Of a stretch of DNA of 64,000 bases, positions 57,025-64,000 are shown in pieces. The translations under genes were made by a program, and so were the position numbers. The stretch lies in the NCBI GenBank assembly GCA_030604905.1, contig JAUVVA010000004.1, positions 1 through 64,000 on the forward strand, in the 5' to 3' direction. Origin of the DNA: Verrucomicrobiota bacterium. Its GTDB lineage: Bacteria > Verrucomicrobiota > Verrucomicrobiia > Opitutales > Opitutaceae. Each line of letters starts with the position of its first letter. Position 1 is the stretch's first letter. The notes under the pieces were generated by a model. The model saw only the letters and a program-made list of their open reading frames with translations. It had not been told where the DNA came from and ran no database searches.

Positions 57025-58557
57025 GTGCCCACTGCCATCCCTTCCGCCAAACAAGTCCGCGCCAGTGCCCAAGCCATCATCGATGCAATCCAGCCGCCGT
57101 CGATTCCGGATCGGGATCTCGACCTGATCGCACATGCCGGCGTCGAGCCCGACCCGGAGGGGAGCCACGATTTCGGCCCCGCCATCGCCTCGGCCATCGC
57201 CCAACTCTCCGCCGCCGGGGGCGGTCGCCTCGTCTTCCGCCATCCCGCCGGCGCCCATGCATGGGTTAAACCGGTGCTCACCTACCGTGTCTTGGGGCCC
57301 ATCCACTTGCGCAGCCGGATCAGCCTGGAGTTTGATCCCTGCTTGCGCCTGTTTTTTCCCTTCGCTCCGCGCGCTTTCACCGTGGGCGGAGACGGCGTTT
57401 ATCTTCGCTACGAGGGCAGCTCGATCTTCTCCTTCTCCCCGCTGATCTACGCCTTCGACTGCGCAGACATCCGGCTTCGCGCTCGCCCGGGCTCGGGGGC
57501 CCCTCCCGTCATCGATGGCGACGGCGAGCGTTGGCAGACCTGGGCCGACCTCGGTCAGCGCGCGCAAGAGAAGACCGGGCGCAAGCCCTCCTACCAGCGA
57601 CTGAAGGAGATCAACCAAAGCCGGGTTGCGCTGGCCGCGCGTCGCTTCGTCGACCCGGACGCGGACTTCTTTCGCCCCACCCTCCTCGGTCTCTATTTTT
57701 CCCGCCGGATCGAGGTCGAGGGTCTGCGGCTGCAAAACAGCCCGTTCTGGGTCGTGCACCCCGTATTTTGCCAGCACGCCGTCTTCCGCGGCCTGCTTTT
57801 CCACGCCTACGTGGTCAACAACGACGGCATCGATCCCGAATCCTCCTCCCATGTGTTGATCGAGAACGTGATCTTTGGAAACCATGACGACAACGTCGCC
57901 GTGAAAGGCGGCCGGGACGTCGAGGGGCGCGAGGGTATCCCTGTGACGGATACACCGCTGGCCGCGCTCCGGCACCCCGCCATCCACGAGGGCAGGCTCG
58001 GCGCGCCCACCGAGAACATCGTGGTTCGCCACTGCTGCTTCGAGGGGCACTACGGCTTCTGCGTCGGCAGCGATCTCGCCAACACCACCCGCCACATCTA
58101 CGCGTTGGACAACGTGGTGACGCGCGAGGTCGGGATGGCGGTCTATGTGAAGAACAGCCGCAGCCGCGGCGCCTGCATCCATGACGTCCATGTCCTGGGC
58201 TTGGAAGTGGCCGCCTCACGCGGCCCGGTTGTCTGCGTGAACGCCAATTATGACAACGATTCGCACAGCGCACATCCGCCCTCGATCTCACGGATCAGCG
58301 TCCGCGAGGTCCGCGCCCGCCAGGCCGGAGGCGGCGTGACCATCAACGGCTGGTCCGACGCGCCCATCCGCGACCTGCTCGTCGAGGATCTCTCCGTCGC
58401 CGCCCTCCTCGCCGCCAATTCACAATCACCGGCGGCACCCTTCGCCCTACAGAACGCGGTCGGCGTCACCCTACGCCGGTGCGTGGCGGGGGGGGTGTCG
58501 ATCGATGGAGAAGCGCTCGAAGCCAGGTCCGCCGAGCCCCCTCCGCATGTGACCTGA
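57025..58557 (+). CDS. GH28 polygalacturonase-like protein
   Basis: 510 residues from GTG 57025; TTG 56971 is an earlier alternative and there is no ATG near the start. No signal peptide, so it appears to be cytoplasmic. The right-handed beta-helix carries the GH28 catalytic motifs: NNDGIDPESSSHVL (first Asp), GNHDDNVAVKGG (Asp pair), and HCCFEGHYGFCVGSD in place of the usual Gly-His-Gly motif, with a Tyr inside it. The N-terminal region (HDFGPAIASAIAQLSAAGGG) is also typical. GH28 enzymes hydrolyse galacturonan or rhamnogalacturonan. With the GH78 gene downstream it points to pectin use. Absence of export suggests action on imported oligogalacturonides. Confidence 0.85.
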   Translation: MPTAIPSAKQVRASAQAIIDAIQPPSIPDRDLDLIAHAGVEPDPEGSHDFGPAIASAIAQLSAAGGGRLVFRHPAGAHAWVKPVLTYRVLGPIHLRSRISLEFDPCLRLFFPFAPRAFTVGGDGVYLRYEGSSIFSFSPLIYAFDCADIRLRARPGSGAPPVIDGDGERWQTWADLGQRAQEKTGRKPSYQRLKEINQSRVALAARRFVDPDADFFRPTLLGLYFSRRIEVEGLRLQNSPFWVVHPVFCQHAVFRGLLFHAYVVNNDGIDPESSSHVLIENVIFGNHDDNVAVKGGRDVEGREGIPVTDTPLAALRHPAIHEGRLGAPTENIVVRHCCFEGHYGFCVGSDLANTTRHIYALDNVVTREVGMAVYVKNSRSRGACIHDVHVLGLEVAASRGPVVCVNANYDNDSHSAHPPSISRISVREVRARQAGGGVTINGWSDAPIRDLLVEDLSVAALLAANSQSPAAPFALQNAVGVTLRRCVAGGVSIDGEALEARSAEPPPHVT

Positions 58558-58919
58558 CCTGCTTTGGGTATTTGATTCCTGTGGAGGACCGGGCCAGCCG
58601 CGCCTTAGCGGCATTCTCTGCGGGCATGGAATTCGCCGGCAGCCTGCGGCGGGCCATGCAGGGTCGCCCCTTCCATACGCTATCCGTCTCTTGAAACGCC
58701 CCAATAAGCCCGCAACGCGCGCCAAACGAGACGGAGCCACTTTTCTCGCGTGCGCCCGTCCGCAGCGACAGAGCGAACGGGAGAAAGCGGTTGAACGGGA
58801 TCGTGCCGTTCGGCCACTGCCGAGGACGCACTCAACGATAACCGCCGCCGGCAGCTATTTCCACCCTCGTGCCCCGCGAACTGCGCGCTTTTCCGGGAGC
58901 GCGTTTCGCGGACACAGAC
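58558..58919. other. Intergenic region, nothing recognised
   Basis: Lies between the convergent ends of the GH28 and pseudopilin genes. I see no terminator with a T run, no repeat and no supported small gene. The short frames here lack motifs and a believable start. Confidence 0.45.
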
Positions 58920-59642
58920 TCAGGGGTCGAACGAAGGATTTGGCTGTAAAGAGTCCGCCGGCAGCAGACGCGCCGTGTGGCCATCCACATACGCGACGTG
59001 CCCAAAGCCCGCCGCGCGGCGCACCTCGTCCGCCGAAGAAAAGGCGGTGGCGCGGCTTTCTCCGCTTCCATGCCGGAACGCAATGTCGGTGCGGTCGGTG
59101 CGTCCTTGGAAGATAGTGATGGCGTAGCTAATGTTGCCCACATCCGCGATCATAAAGGTCCGGGCGGGATTCTGGACGCGGTTTAGGGGGCGACCGAAGT
59201 TTTGAGCGACTCCCCCGGCCCGCGCGTGCCCGAGGTTTACGCTCACGTTGAACCCGTAGTGCGAGAACAGGTTTTCACGCGTCTCCGAGGGGCAGCGCAG
59301 AATGGTAGGCGCGGAGCTGTTGGCTTGGCGCGTGTTTGGGATGTAAGGAATGACCAGATCATACCAGCGAGGGTTGGTCTGGTTAAAAAACGTCATACCC
59401 GGCCAGTCTTCTGGGCGAGGCTGGGGCGGCGGAAGGACCCCCTTGTTTTCGCTGGCGAAGAGCAAACTGGCCTGCGCGAGCTGCCGGAGGTTGCTCACGC
59501 AACTCGCGTCGCGGGCGGCGCTCCGTGCTCGGCCTACCACCGGGATTAGGATCGCGACCAGCACACCGATGACCGCGATCACGGTGAGAAGTTCGACCAG
59601 CGTGAAGCCCGAACGCTTCGGGGAATTTGAAGGGATTTTCAT
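58920..59642 (-). CDS. Pseudopilin-like protein (prepilin N-terminal domain, H-X9-DG type)
   Basis: 240 residues from ATG 59642. The leader [12 protein letters not shown] is cut after Gly12 to give [20 protein letters not shown] with Glu at mature position 5. The C-terminal motif [20 protein letters not shown] is of the H-X9-DG type. In contrast with the two other pseudopilins here, no LacI gene lies next to it; it is divergent from the secreted GH5-like gene at 59859. No clear palindrome was found in the 216-base gap between them. A two-fold repeat of CCGGATA is the only feature seen there. Confidence 0.87.
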   Translation of the reverse strand: MKIPSNSPKRSGFTLVELLTVIAVIGVLVAILIPVVGRARSAARDASCVSNLRQLAQASLLFASENKGVLPPPQPRPEDWPGMTFFNQTNPRWYDLVIPYIPNTRQANSSAPTILRCPSETRENLFSHYGFNVSVNLGHARAGGVAQNFGRPLNRVQNPARTFMIADVGNISYAITIFQGRTDRTDIAFRHGSGESRATAFSSADEVRRAAGFGHVAYVDGHTARLLPADSLQPNPSFDP

Positions 59643-59858
59643 GTTCGAAGGCCGGATAGAATTTCGGGGGCGCAGGACCGGATATTCACCGAGTCTAGGC
59701 GCCGCTTTAACGAGGAGAAGCGCGTAAGACTGGAACCGGGCCCATTCGACCAAACGCGGCGCCCATGGGCCCGCGCCCACTACCGTGGCATCGCCCTCAA
59801 GGGCACGGTTTCACCATCCAGACCGTCTCCCCAAGCTGACTCCGACCCTGGGTTTCCC

Positions 59859-61196
59859 ATGATAAACTTCCTCCGCCTGTCCCTCCCCTTGATCACTTTC
59901 CCCGCCCTGCTCATTGCCGCTCCGATCACGCCTTGGGATTCTTTCGTGACCATTGACCCGTTGTATCGCGCCCACTTCCAAACGGCTGATGGGGCGAGAC
60001 CATTTGTGTTCTGCAAAACCGCGTGGCATTACTTCAGCTCCAAGCGCCCCGAGGTGTCTCTCCACCGCGCGAACAAACTGGGGGCCAACGTGCTTCGAGT
60101 GGGCCTCGAGTGCGCCTATTACCACAAGGTCATCGGCTTGGACGCGTGGCCTTGGGGCGGCACCCGGGCCGCACCTGATTTCGGCACTTTCAACGAGGGT
60201 TATTGGGACGAGGTGGACCGCCGCCTGTCCATGGCGGCGAGCCACGGCATCGCGGTGAACCTTACGCTCTTCACCTCGCTCCACCTGCCCGACCGACGGG
60301 AGTCTTTCGATCTCGTGCGCCCCTACCTGGATCGCGTGCTCCAGCGACTCGGCCGCCACCCGAATATCTTTTGCTGGGAGGTGCACAACGAGCATGTCGC
60401 CAACCCCCTTTTCCAGCGCTTGGTCGGGGAATACCTGAAAGCCAAGGACCCTCACCGCCGGCCGGTGATCTCGTCCAACGGCACCACCGATTATCCCCTT
60501 TGGCCTCACGCGACTTGGATGGACATGGCGGTTGCCCACCACTGCACCGGCGTGCAGCCGCAATACGACCTTCGCGACTGGTATCTGGCCATCGCACGCA
60601 ACTTGAGAGGCTATGGCAAACCAGGCTTCGTCAACGAGGCCGGTCGCGAGAAACGGCATCAAAACGACGATCCGGTCCACCGCCGCAAGCAACTGTGGCT
60701 CCAAGCCGCGGCGGGCATCTACACCAACTGGCACAGCTGGGATGGCTGCGAGGGAATCGACGACCCCGATCACGTCGCACCCGGCGAAAATTATGCCGCC
60801 GTCTTCGCCCGATGGTGGGCCGCCCAAGCGTTTTGGCGCCTGGCGCCCGATTTTTCCGCCATCCAAGTGCCCGCAGCCGCCTCTTGGAGCGACGAAGTGG
60901 TCGCTGTCACCTTGGCGGGCGACTCCCGCGATGTGCTGCTCTCCTACCTCTTCACCCGGACCGGGGGCAGCCTGATCTCCGATGGCAAACTACGCGTGCG
61001 ACTCCCGGCCGGCGACTACAGGCTCGAGTTCTTCGAACCCGCCTCCGGCCAACCGCTCGGCGAGCCACGCGTCCACGTCGCCCCCCACCTCCGAGACACG
61101 CTCGATCTGGCGCTCCCGACTTTCCGCGACGACCTCGCCCTGCGCCTCACCCGAGTGCTTACCCGCGACCAGACCGCGATCCCGGGGACCGAGTAG
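59859..61196 (+). CDS. Secreted GH5-like glycoside hydrolase
   Basis: 445 residues from ATG 59859 with a signal peptide (FLRLSLPLITFPALLIA). It is a (beta/alpha)8 barrel: KLGANVLRVGLECAYYH, HGIAVNLTLFTSLHLPD and NIFCWEVHNEHVANPLF with the likely acid/base Glu178. PGFVNEAGREKRH carries the likely nucleophile Glu260. The last ~100 residues are a beta-domain (LRVRLPAGDYRLEFFEPASG) similar to that closing DUF5060/DUF4038-type enzymes. It lacks the N-terminal DUF5060 domain present in the frameshifted gene at 37290-38887. The substrate is not readable. The GH78 gene follows on the same strand. Confidence 0.8.
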   Translation: MINFLRLSLPLITFPALLIAAPITPWDSFVTIDPLYRAHFQTADGARPFVFCKTAWHYFSSKRPEVSLHRANKLGANVLRVGLECAYYHKVIGLDAWPWGGTRAAPDFGTFNEGYWDEVDRRLSMAASHGIAVNLTLFTSLHLPDRRESFDLVRPYLDRVLQRLGRHPNIFCWEVHNEHVANPLFQRLVGEYLKAKDPHRRPVISSNGTTDYPLWPHATWMDMAVAHHCTGVQPQYDLRDWYLAIARNLRGYGKPGFVNEAGREKRHQNDDPVHRRKQLWLQAAAGIYTNWHSWDGCEGIDDPDHVAPGENYAAVFARWWAAQAFWRLAPDFSAIQVPAAASWSDEVVAVTLAGDSRDVLLSYLFTRTGGSLISDGKLRVRLPAGDYRLEFFEPASGQPLGEPRVHVAPHLRDTLDLALPTFRDDLALRLTRVLTRDQTAIPGTE

Positions 61197-61355
61197 ATAA
61201 CACGCCGGGCGAGGCTTACGCATGCCCCCGCGGCCCTCGGAAGGGGGTTGGGCGCGGACCCAGTTCCCGCCGCTCGCGGCCACGGAGGGAACGGAGGACT
61301 CTGCGGCATCCAAAAAAACGCCTCCTTCGTCCGAACCGCCACGCGCCCAGCACCC

Positions 61356-64000
61356 ATGGCCCCCTTGCCAATCTCCTCCCACTCCCCGTCGCCTTCATCG
61401 GACCACCTGCCGCCTCCGTTTCAGGGCTCAAATTTTTGCTGGGCTCCGGATCTGCCGCCCGGACGCAATCAGTTCGTCAGTTTCCGGCTTTCCTTCCATG
61501 CCGAGTCCCCTCGCGTGGAAGGGCGGATCCACCTTTTCGCCGACACGCGATACCGCTTGTTTGTAAACGACACCTTCGTCGCCTACGGGCCCGCTCGCTT
61601 TGTCACCGGGCATCCGGAGTTCGACACCTTCGACCTCGGCAAGTGGCTCCGCGCCGGGGAAAATCAACTGCGGGTGGAGGTCAATTTCTACGGCTGCAGC
61701 TCCTTCCAAACGATGCCGGACGGCATGCCCGGCTTTATCGCCGCCGGAGGCACGAACGACCGCAGCGTCTCCTTTGCCACACCGGGCGCTTGGCGGGTGA
61801 CGATTCACCGCGCATGGGAAGCGGACGCGCCGCATTTCAGCTTCGCGCAAAACCCGGCTGAGATCTGCGACACCCGAGTGCTCGCCGCCGAACTCAGCGA
61901 GCCCGCCTCCCTGCTTCCTGCCGTCCTGCCTGCGGCGGCACGACCGTGGGGCCCCCTTTCCGAGCGCAGCGCCCCTTATCCGGACTACCTTCCTGTGCGC
62001 CCCGCGCGCTTGCTGGTCGCGGGCCCGCTCCTCGATTCCCGACGCTGGGGATGCCAGCTCAAACGCCCGAAGCCCGCCTCGCCAGAAGCTCCGCCAACAC
62101 CCGTCTTTGTCGCCTTCGCCACCTGGGTCTATTCTCCCCGGGCCCAGCAGACCGAGTTGGAATGCTTCTGGGGCGTTCACCACCTGAACGGGCAGCTGCT
62201 CGAAACGAAACCTTCGCGCTCCCGGGGCAATCACTGCACCGCTTCGGTGCGGCTTAAAGAAGGTTGGAACTTCCTCGCCGGCAATTTCTCGCTGCTATCG
62301 GACCACTGGGCGTTCCTCCTCGGGTTCCCCGCGGATTCGGGCGTTTCCCTGCACTCCCGCCCGACACGGGAGGAGCCTCGGGTTTTTCTTTTCTCGCCGC
62401 CGCTCACGACCCGCGAGTTGCTCCCCCCGCCGGCTCGACCGAAAGATTTCGCCCCCCCCGAGGGCTGGACGGAGACGTCGAGCGACCTCACTCAAGTCAC
62501 TCCTGCCCGCATCGTGGCCTGGGATTCGCCGGACTCCGCCCGCGCCCTGTGCGATCTACCCGCGGCGCGGCTCTCCGAGCTGTCGCCCATCCAAGCCCAC
62601 GCGGCGGTTTGGTCCTTTGATTTTGGCGACGAATACCACGGCCATCCTGTCATCGAGGTCGAAGCGCCGGCGGGCTCCGTGCTGGATATCGCCTATGACG
62701 ATTGGCACCGAGGCGACGGCTGCGTCGATCTCTTCCACTCCAATCCCTTCACCGACGCGGCCGACCGCTTCGTTCTTCGCGGCGGTCGGCAGCGAGTGAT
62801 GGTGTGCAATCCCCGCGGCGGAATCTTTCTCCAAGTGATTTTGCGGGCACCGGACGGCATCGAAGACGCCCCGCTCTCGCTGATCGATCTCTCTTTGCGT
62901 CGCCGCACCACGCTCGGCGCCGTGCAAGGAGATTTTGCCTGCGGCGATCCGGTGCTCGACTGGGCGTGGCGCATCTCGACACACACGCTCGTCGCCTCCA
63001 CCGACGAAGCCTATTGCGACTGCCCTTGGCGCGAGCGCGGCAGCTACATCGGTGACAGCCAGGTGAACCTGCATCTTCATCGGTTGGTGTCGGCGGATCT
63101 CGCGGTGGCGCGACGAACGCTCGACCTGTTTGGGAAAGCCCAGCTCCCGAATGGCCAGCTCGCCTGCTGCGCCCCGTCCTGGCTTCGCAAGCCCCACGAG
63201 GACTTCACGCTCATCTGGGTGCAAGCCGTGCGCGACTACTGGTCGGCCACGGGCGACCTTGCTTTCGCCCGCGCGCAGATGCCTGTGCTACGAGGCATCT
63301 TTTCCAGCCCCACCTGGAAAGCCGATGCCGACGGCCTGTGGGACAGCACGGGCATGCGGCTTTTCATCGACTGGGGCGTTCTCGTCGCCGAACGCGAAGG
63401 GGTGGCCAACGGCGTGCTGAACATCCTCCGGGTCGCCGCCCTCCGCGCGGGCTCGGAGCTGGCGCTGGCGCTCGGCGAGCGGGAGGAGGCGGAGAGATGG
63501 GAGCGAGAAGCCGCCGCGGTCTCGGGCGCCGTGGCCCATCGCCTGTGGCACGAGGGTGAAGGTCGCTTGCTAGCCAGCGAAGGAGCCACCACCCCTGCGC
63601 TGCACGCCAACGTGCTCGCCCTGCGACACGGTGTCGGCCCCGCCGCCCAGATCCTGGCCTACTTGGAGCCCCACCTGCGCAATAACTTCGAAAACGGCAC
63701 CACCCGCGGGGAGTTCAGCGGACACATCGAGCTGTATTTCATGCACACGCTCTTCGAGGCGCTCGTGCGACAGGATCGTCCCGATTTGGTGGAGCACATG
63801 ATCCGGGAGACCTACGGTTTCCTGAAGCGTCTGGGGCACCCCACGCTGCCCGAGTGCTTCAATCGCGCTCACGATAACGGCGGCAGCTGTTGCCACAGTT
63901 GGAGTGGCGCGCCCGCCATCTACGCCACCTCCTGGGTGCTTGGGCTTCGTCAAGCCTCCCCCGGTGTTCCCGACGCGTGGCTCCTGGACCCACTTCCCGG
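61356..64000 (+). CDS. GH78 alpha-L-rhamnosidase, C-terminus cut by the window end
   Basis: About 881 residues are visible from ATG 61356; the frame is open to the last base, so the protein continues outside. No signal peptide is seen. The N-terminal part has the beta-sandwich typical of bacterial rhamnosidases (GRIHLFADTRYRLFVNDTFV, DLGKWLRAGENQLRVEV). The (alpha/alpha)6 barrel begins with AYCDCPWRERGSYIGDSQ, where Glu560 fits the general acid, and continues with WIQAVRDYW-like helices. Glu833 in TLPECFNRAHDNGGSCCHSWSG fits the general base. The enzyme removes terminal rhamnose, for example from rhamnogalacturonan, and would act with GH28 and GH42. It is 159 bases after the GH5-like gene. 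Confidence 0.88.
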   Translation, partial: MAPLPISSHSPSPSSDHLPPPFQGSNFCWAPDLPPGRNQFVSFRLSFHAESPRVEGRIHLFADTRYRLFVNDTFVAYGPARFVTGHPEFDTFDLGKWLRAGENQLRVEVNFYGCSSFQTMPDGMPGFIAAGGTNDRSVSFATPGAWRVTIHRAWEADAPHFSFAQNPAEICDTRVLAAELSEPASLLPAVLPAAARPWGPLSERSAPYPDYLPVRPARLLVAGPLLDSRRWGCQLKRPKPASPEAPPTPVFVAFATWVYSPRAQQTELECFWGVHHLNGQLLETKPSRSRGNHCTASVRLKEGWNFLAGNFSLLSDHWAFLLGFPADSGVSLHSRPTREEPRVFLFSPPLTTRELLPPPARPKDFAPPEGWTETSSDLTQVTPARIVAWDSPDSARALCDLPAARLSELSPIQAHAAVWSFDFGDEYHGHPVIEVEAPAGSVLDIAYDDWHRGDGCVDLFHSNPFTDAADRFVLRGGRQRVMVCNPRGGIFLQVILRAPDGIEDAPLSLIDLSLRRRTTLGAVQGDFACGDPVLDWAWRISTHTLVASTDEAYCDCPWRERGSYIGDSQVNLHLHRLVSADLAVARRTLDLFGKAQLPNGQLACCAPSWLRKPHEDFTLIWVQAVRDYWSATGDLAFARAQMPVLRGIFSSPTWKADADGLWDSTGMRLFIDWGVLVAEREGVANGVLNILRVAALRAGSELALALGEREEAERWEREAAAVSGAVAHRLWHEGEGRLLASEGATTPALHANVLALRHGVGPAAQILAYLEPHLRNNFENGTTRGEFSGHIELYFMHTLFEALVRQDRPDLVEHMIRETYGFLKRLGHPTLPECFNRAHDNGGSCCHSWSGAPAIYATSWVLGLRQASPGVPDAWLLDPLP

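Noticed and set aside
57946-57970. Inverted repeat with GTATCC and GGATAC arms
   Set aside because: It is inside the GH28 coding region at a place with no promoter function evident; probably chance.
1-64000. CRISPR arrays, tRNA/rRNA genes, insertion sequences, prophage genes
   Set aside because: I looked for regular short repeats with spacers, clover-leaf ends, conserved rRNA segments and transposase motifs and found none. The only repeats are the dispersed pair and the protein-coding FN3/CBM96 duplications.

Overview
The window is GC-rich, densely coding DNA that looks like a Verrucomicrobiota genome, most likely close to Opitutaceae. The reasons are three proteins ending in a PEP-CTERM signal (IPEPS/IPEPA, a hydrophobic helix, then a run of Arg), three pseudopilin-like proteins with an H-X9-DG-type C-terminus, four LacI-family regulators of the GYRPDPALAALA type, and a large number of plant-polysaccharide hydrolases. 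No rRNA, tRNA, CRISPR array, transposase, phage gene, transporter, SusC/D or TonB gene was recognised. The taxonomic call is inference.

Layout. 1-224: end of a probable glycoside hydrolase. 786-3739: minus-strand cassette LacI > pseudopilin > PEP-CTERM protein. 3970-4506: small secreted carbohydrate-binding protein. 4650-8304: minus-strand operon with a GH37-like enzyme, an unusual protein of unknown function and a GH37 paralog that has lost its catalytic residues. 8460-17312: plus-strand run GH30, GH42, secreted GH5-like, secreted GH74-like. 17592-19940: secreted GH30-like enzyme. 20217-25572: three-gene operon for sugar-acid type metabolism (enolase-superfamily dehydratase, double-FAD oxidoreductase, D-2-hydroxyacid dehydrogenase). 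25778-31206: operon of a 1354-residue GH74-like protein and a GH43-like protein. 31531-37293: large beta-helix/LamG protein and a secreted protein of unknown function. 37290-38887: frameshifted DUF5060-type hydrolase. 39568-43863: 1431-residue G8/beta-helix protein with repeated FN3 and CBM96-like modules. 44636-49432: pseudopilin, LacI, GH4 and a divergent AraC regulator. 49509-56877: PEP-CTERM protein, two LacI regulators, a third GH37-like enzyme, an SGNH-type hydrolase and a PEP-CTERM/autotransporter-repeat protein. 57025-64000: GH28, third pseudopilin, GH5-like and a GH78 rhamnosidase running off the end.

How it may work together (inference): secreted GH74, GH30, GH5-like and beta-helix enzymes cut plant cell-wall polysaccharides outside the cytoplasm. 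Enzymes without signal peptides (GH42, GH43, GH4, GH37-like, GH28, GH78) would finish the oligosaccharides inside, and the 20217-25572 operon would handle sugar acids. Regulation appears local. A palindrome with core TTAT-N4-ATAA recurs in the divergent promoter regions of the CAZyme genes, and three LacI genes have their own distinct inverted repeat close by.

Most noteworthy for follow-up: the TTAT-N4-ATAA sites, the repeated LacI/operator/pseudopilin arrangement, the GH37 pseudoenzyme in an operon with an intact paralog, the fused double flavoprotein, and a C-terminal module shared by three otherwise different secreted proteins. All family assignments were made by reading motifs; none was checked against a database.
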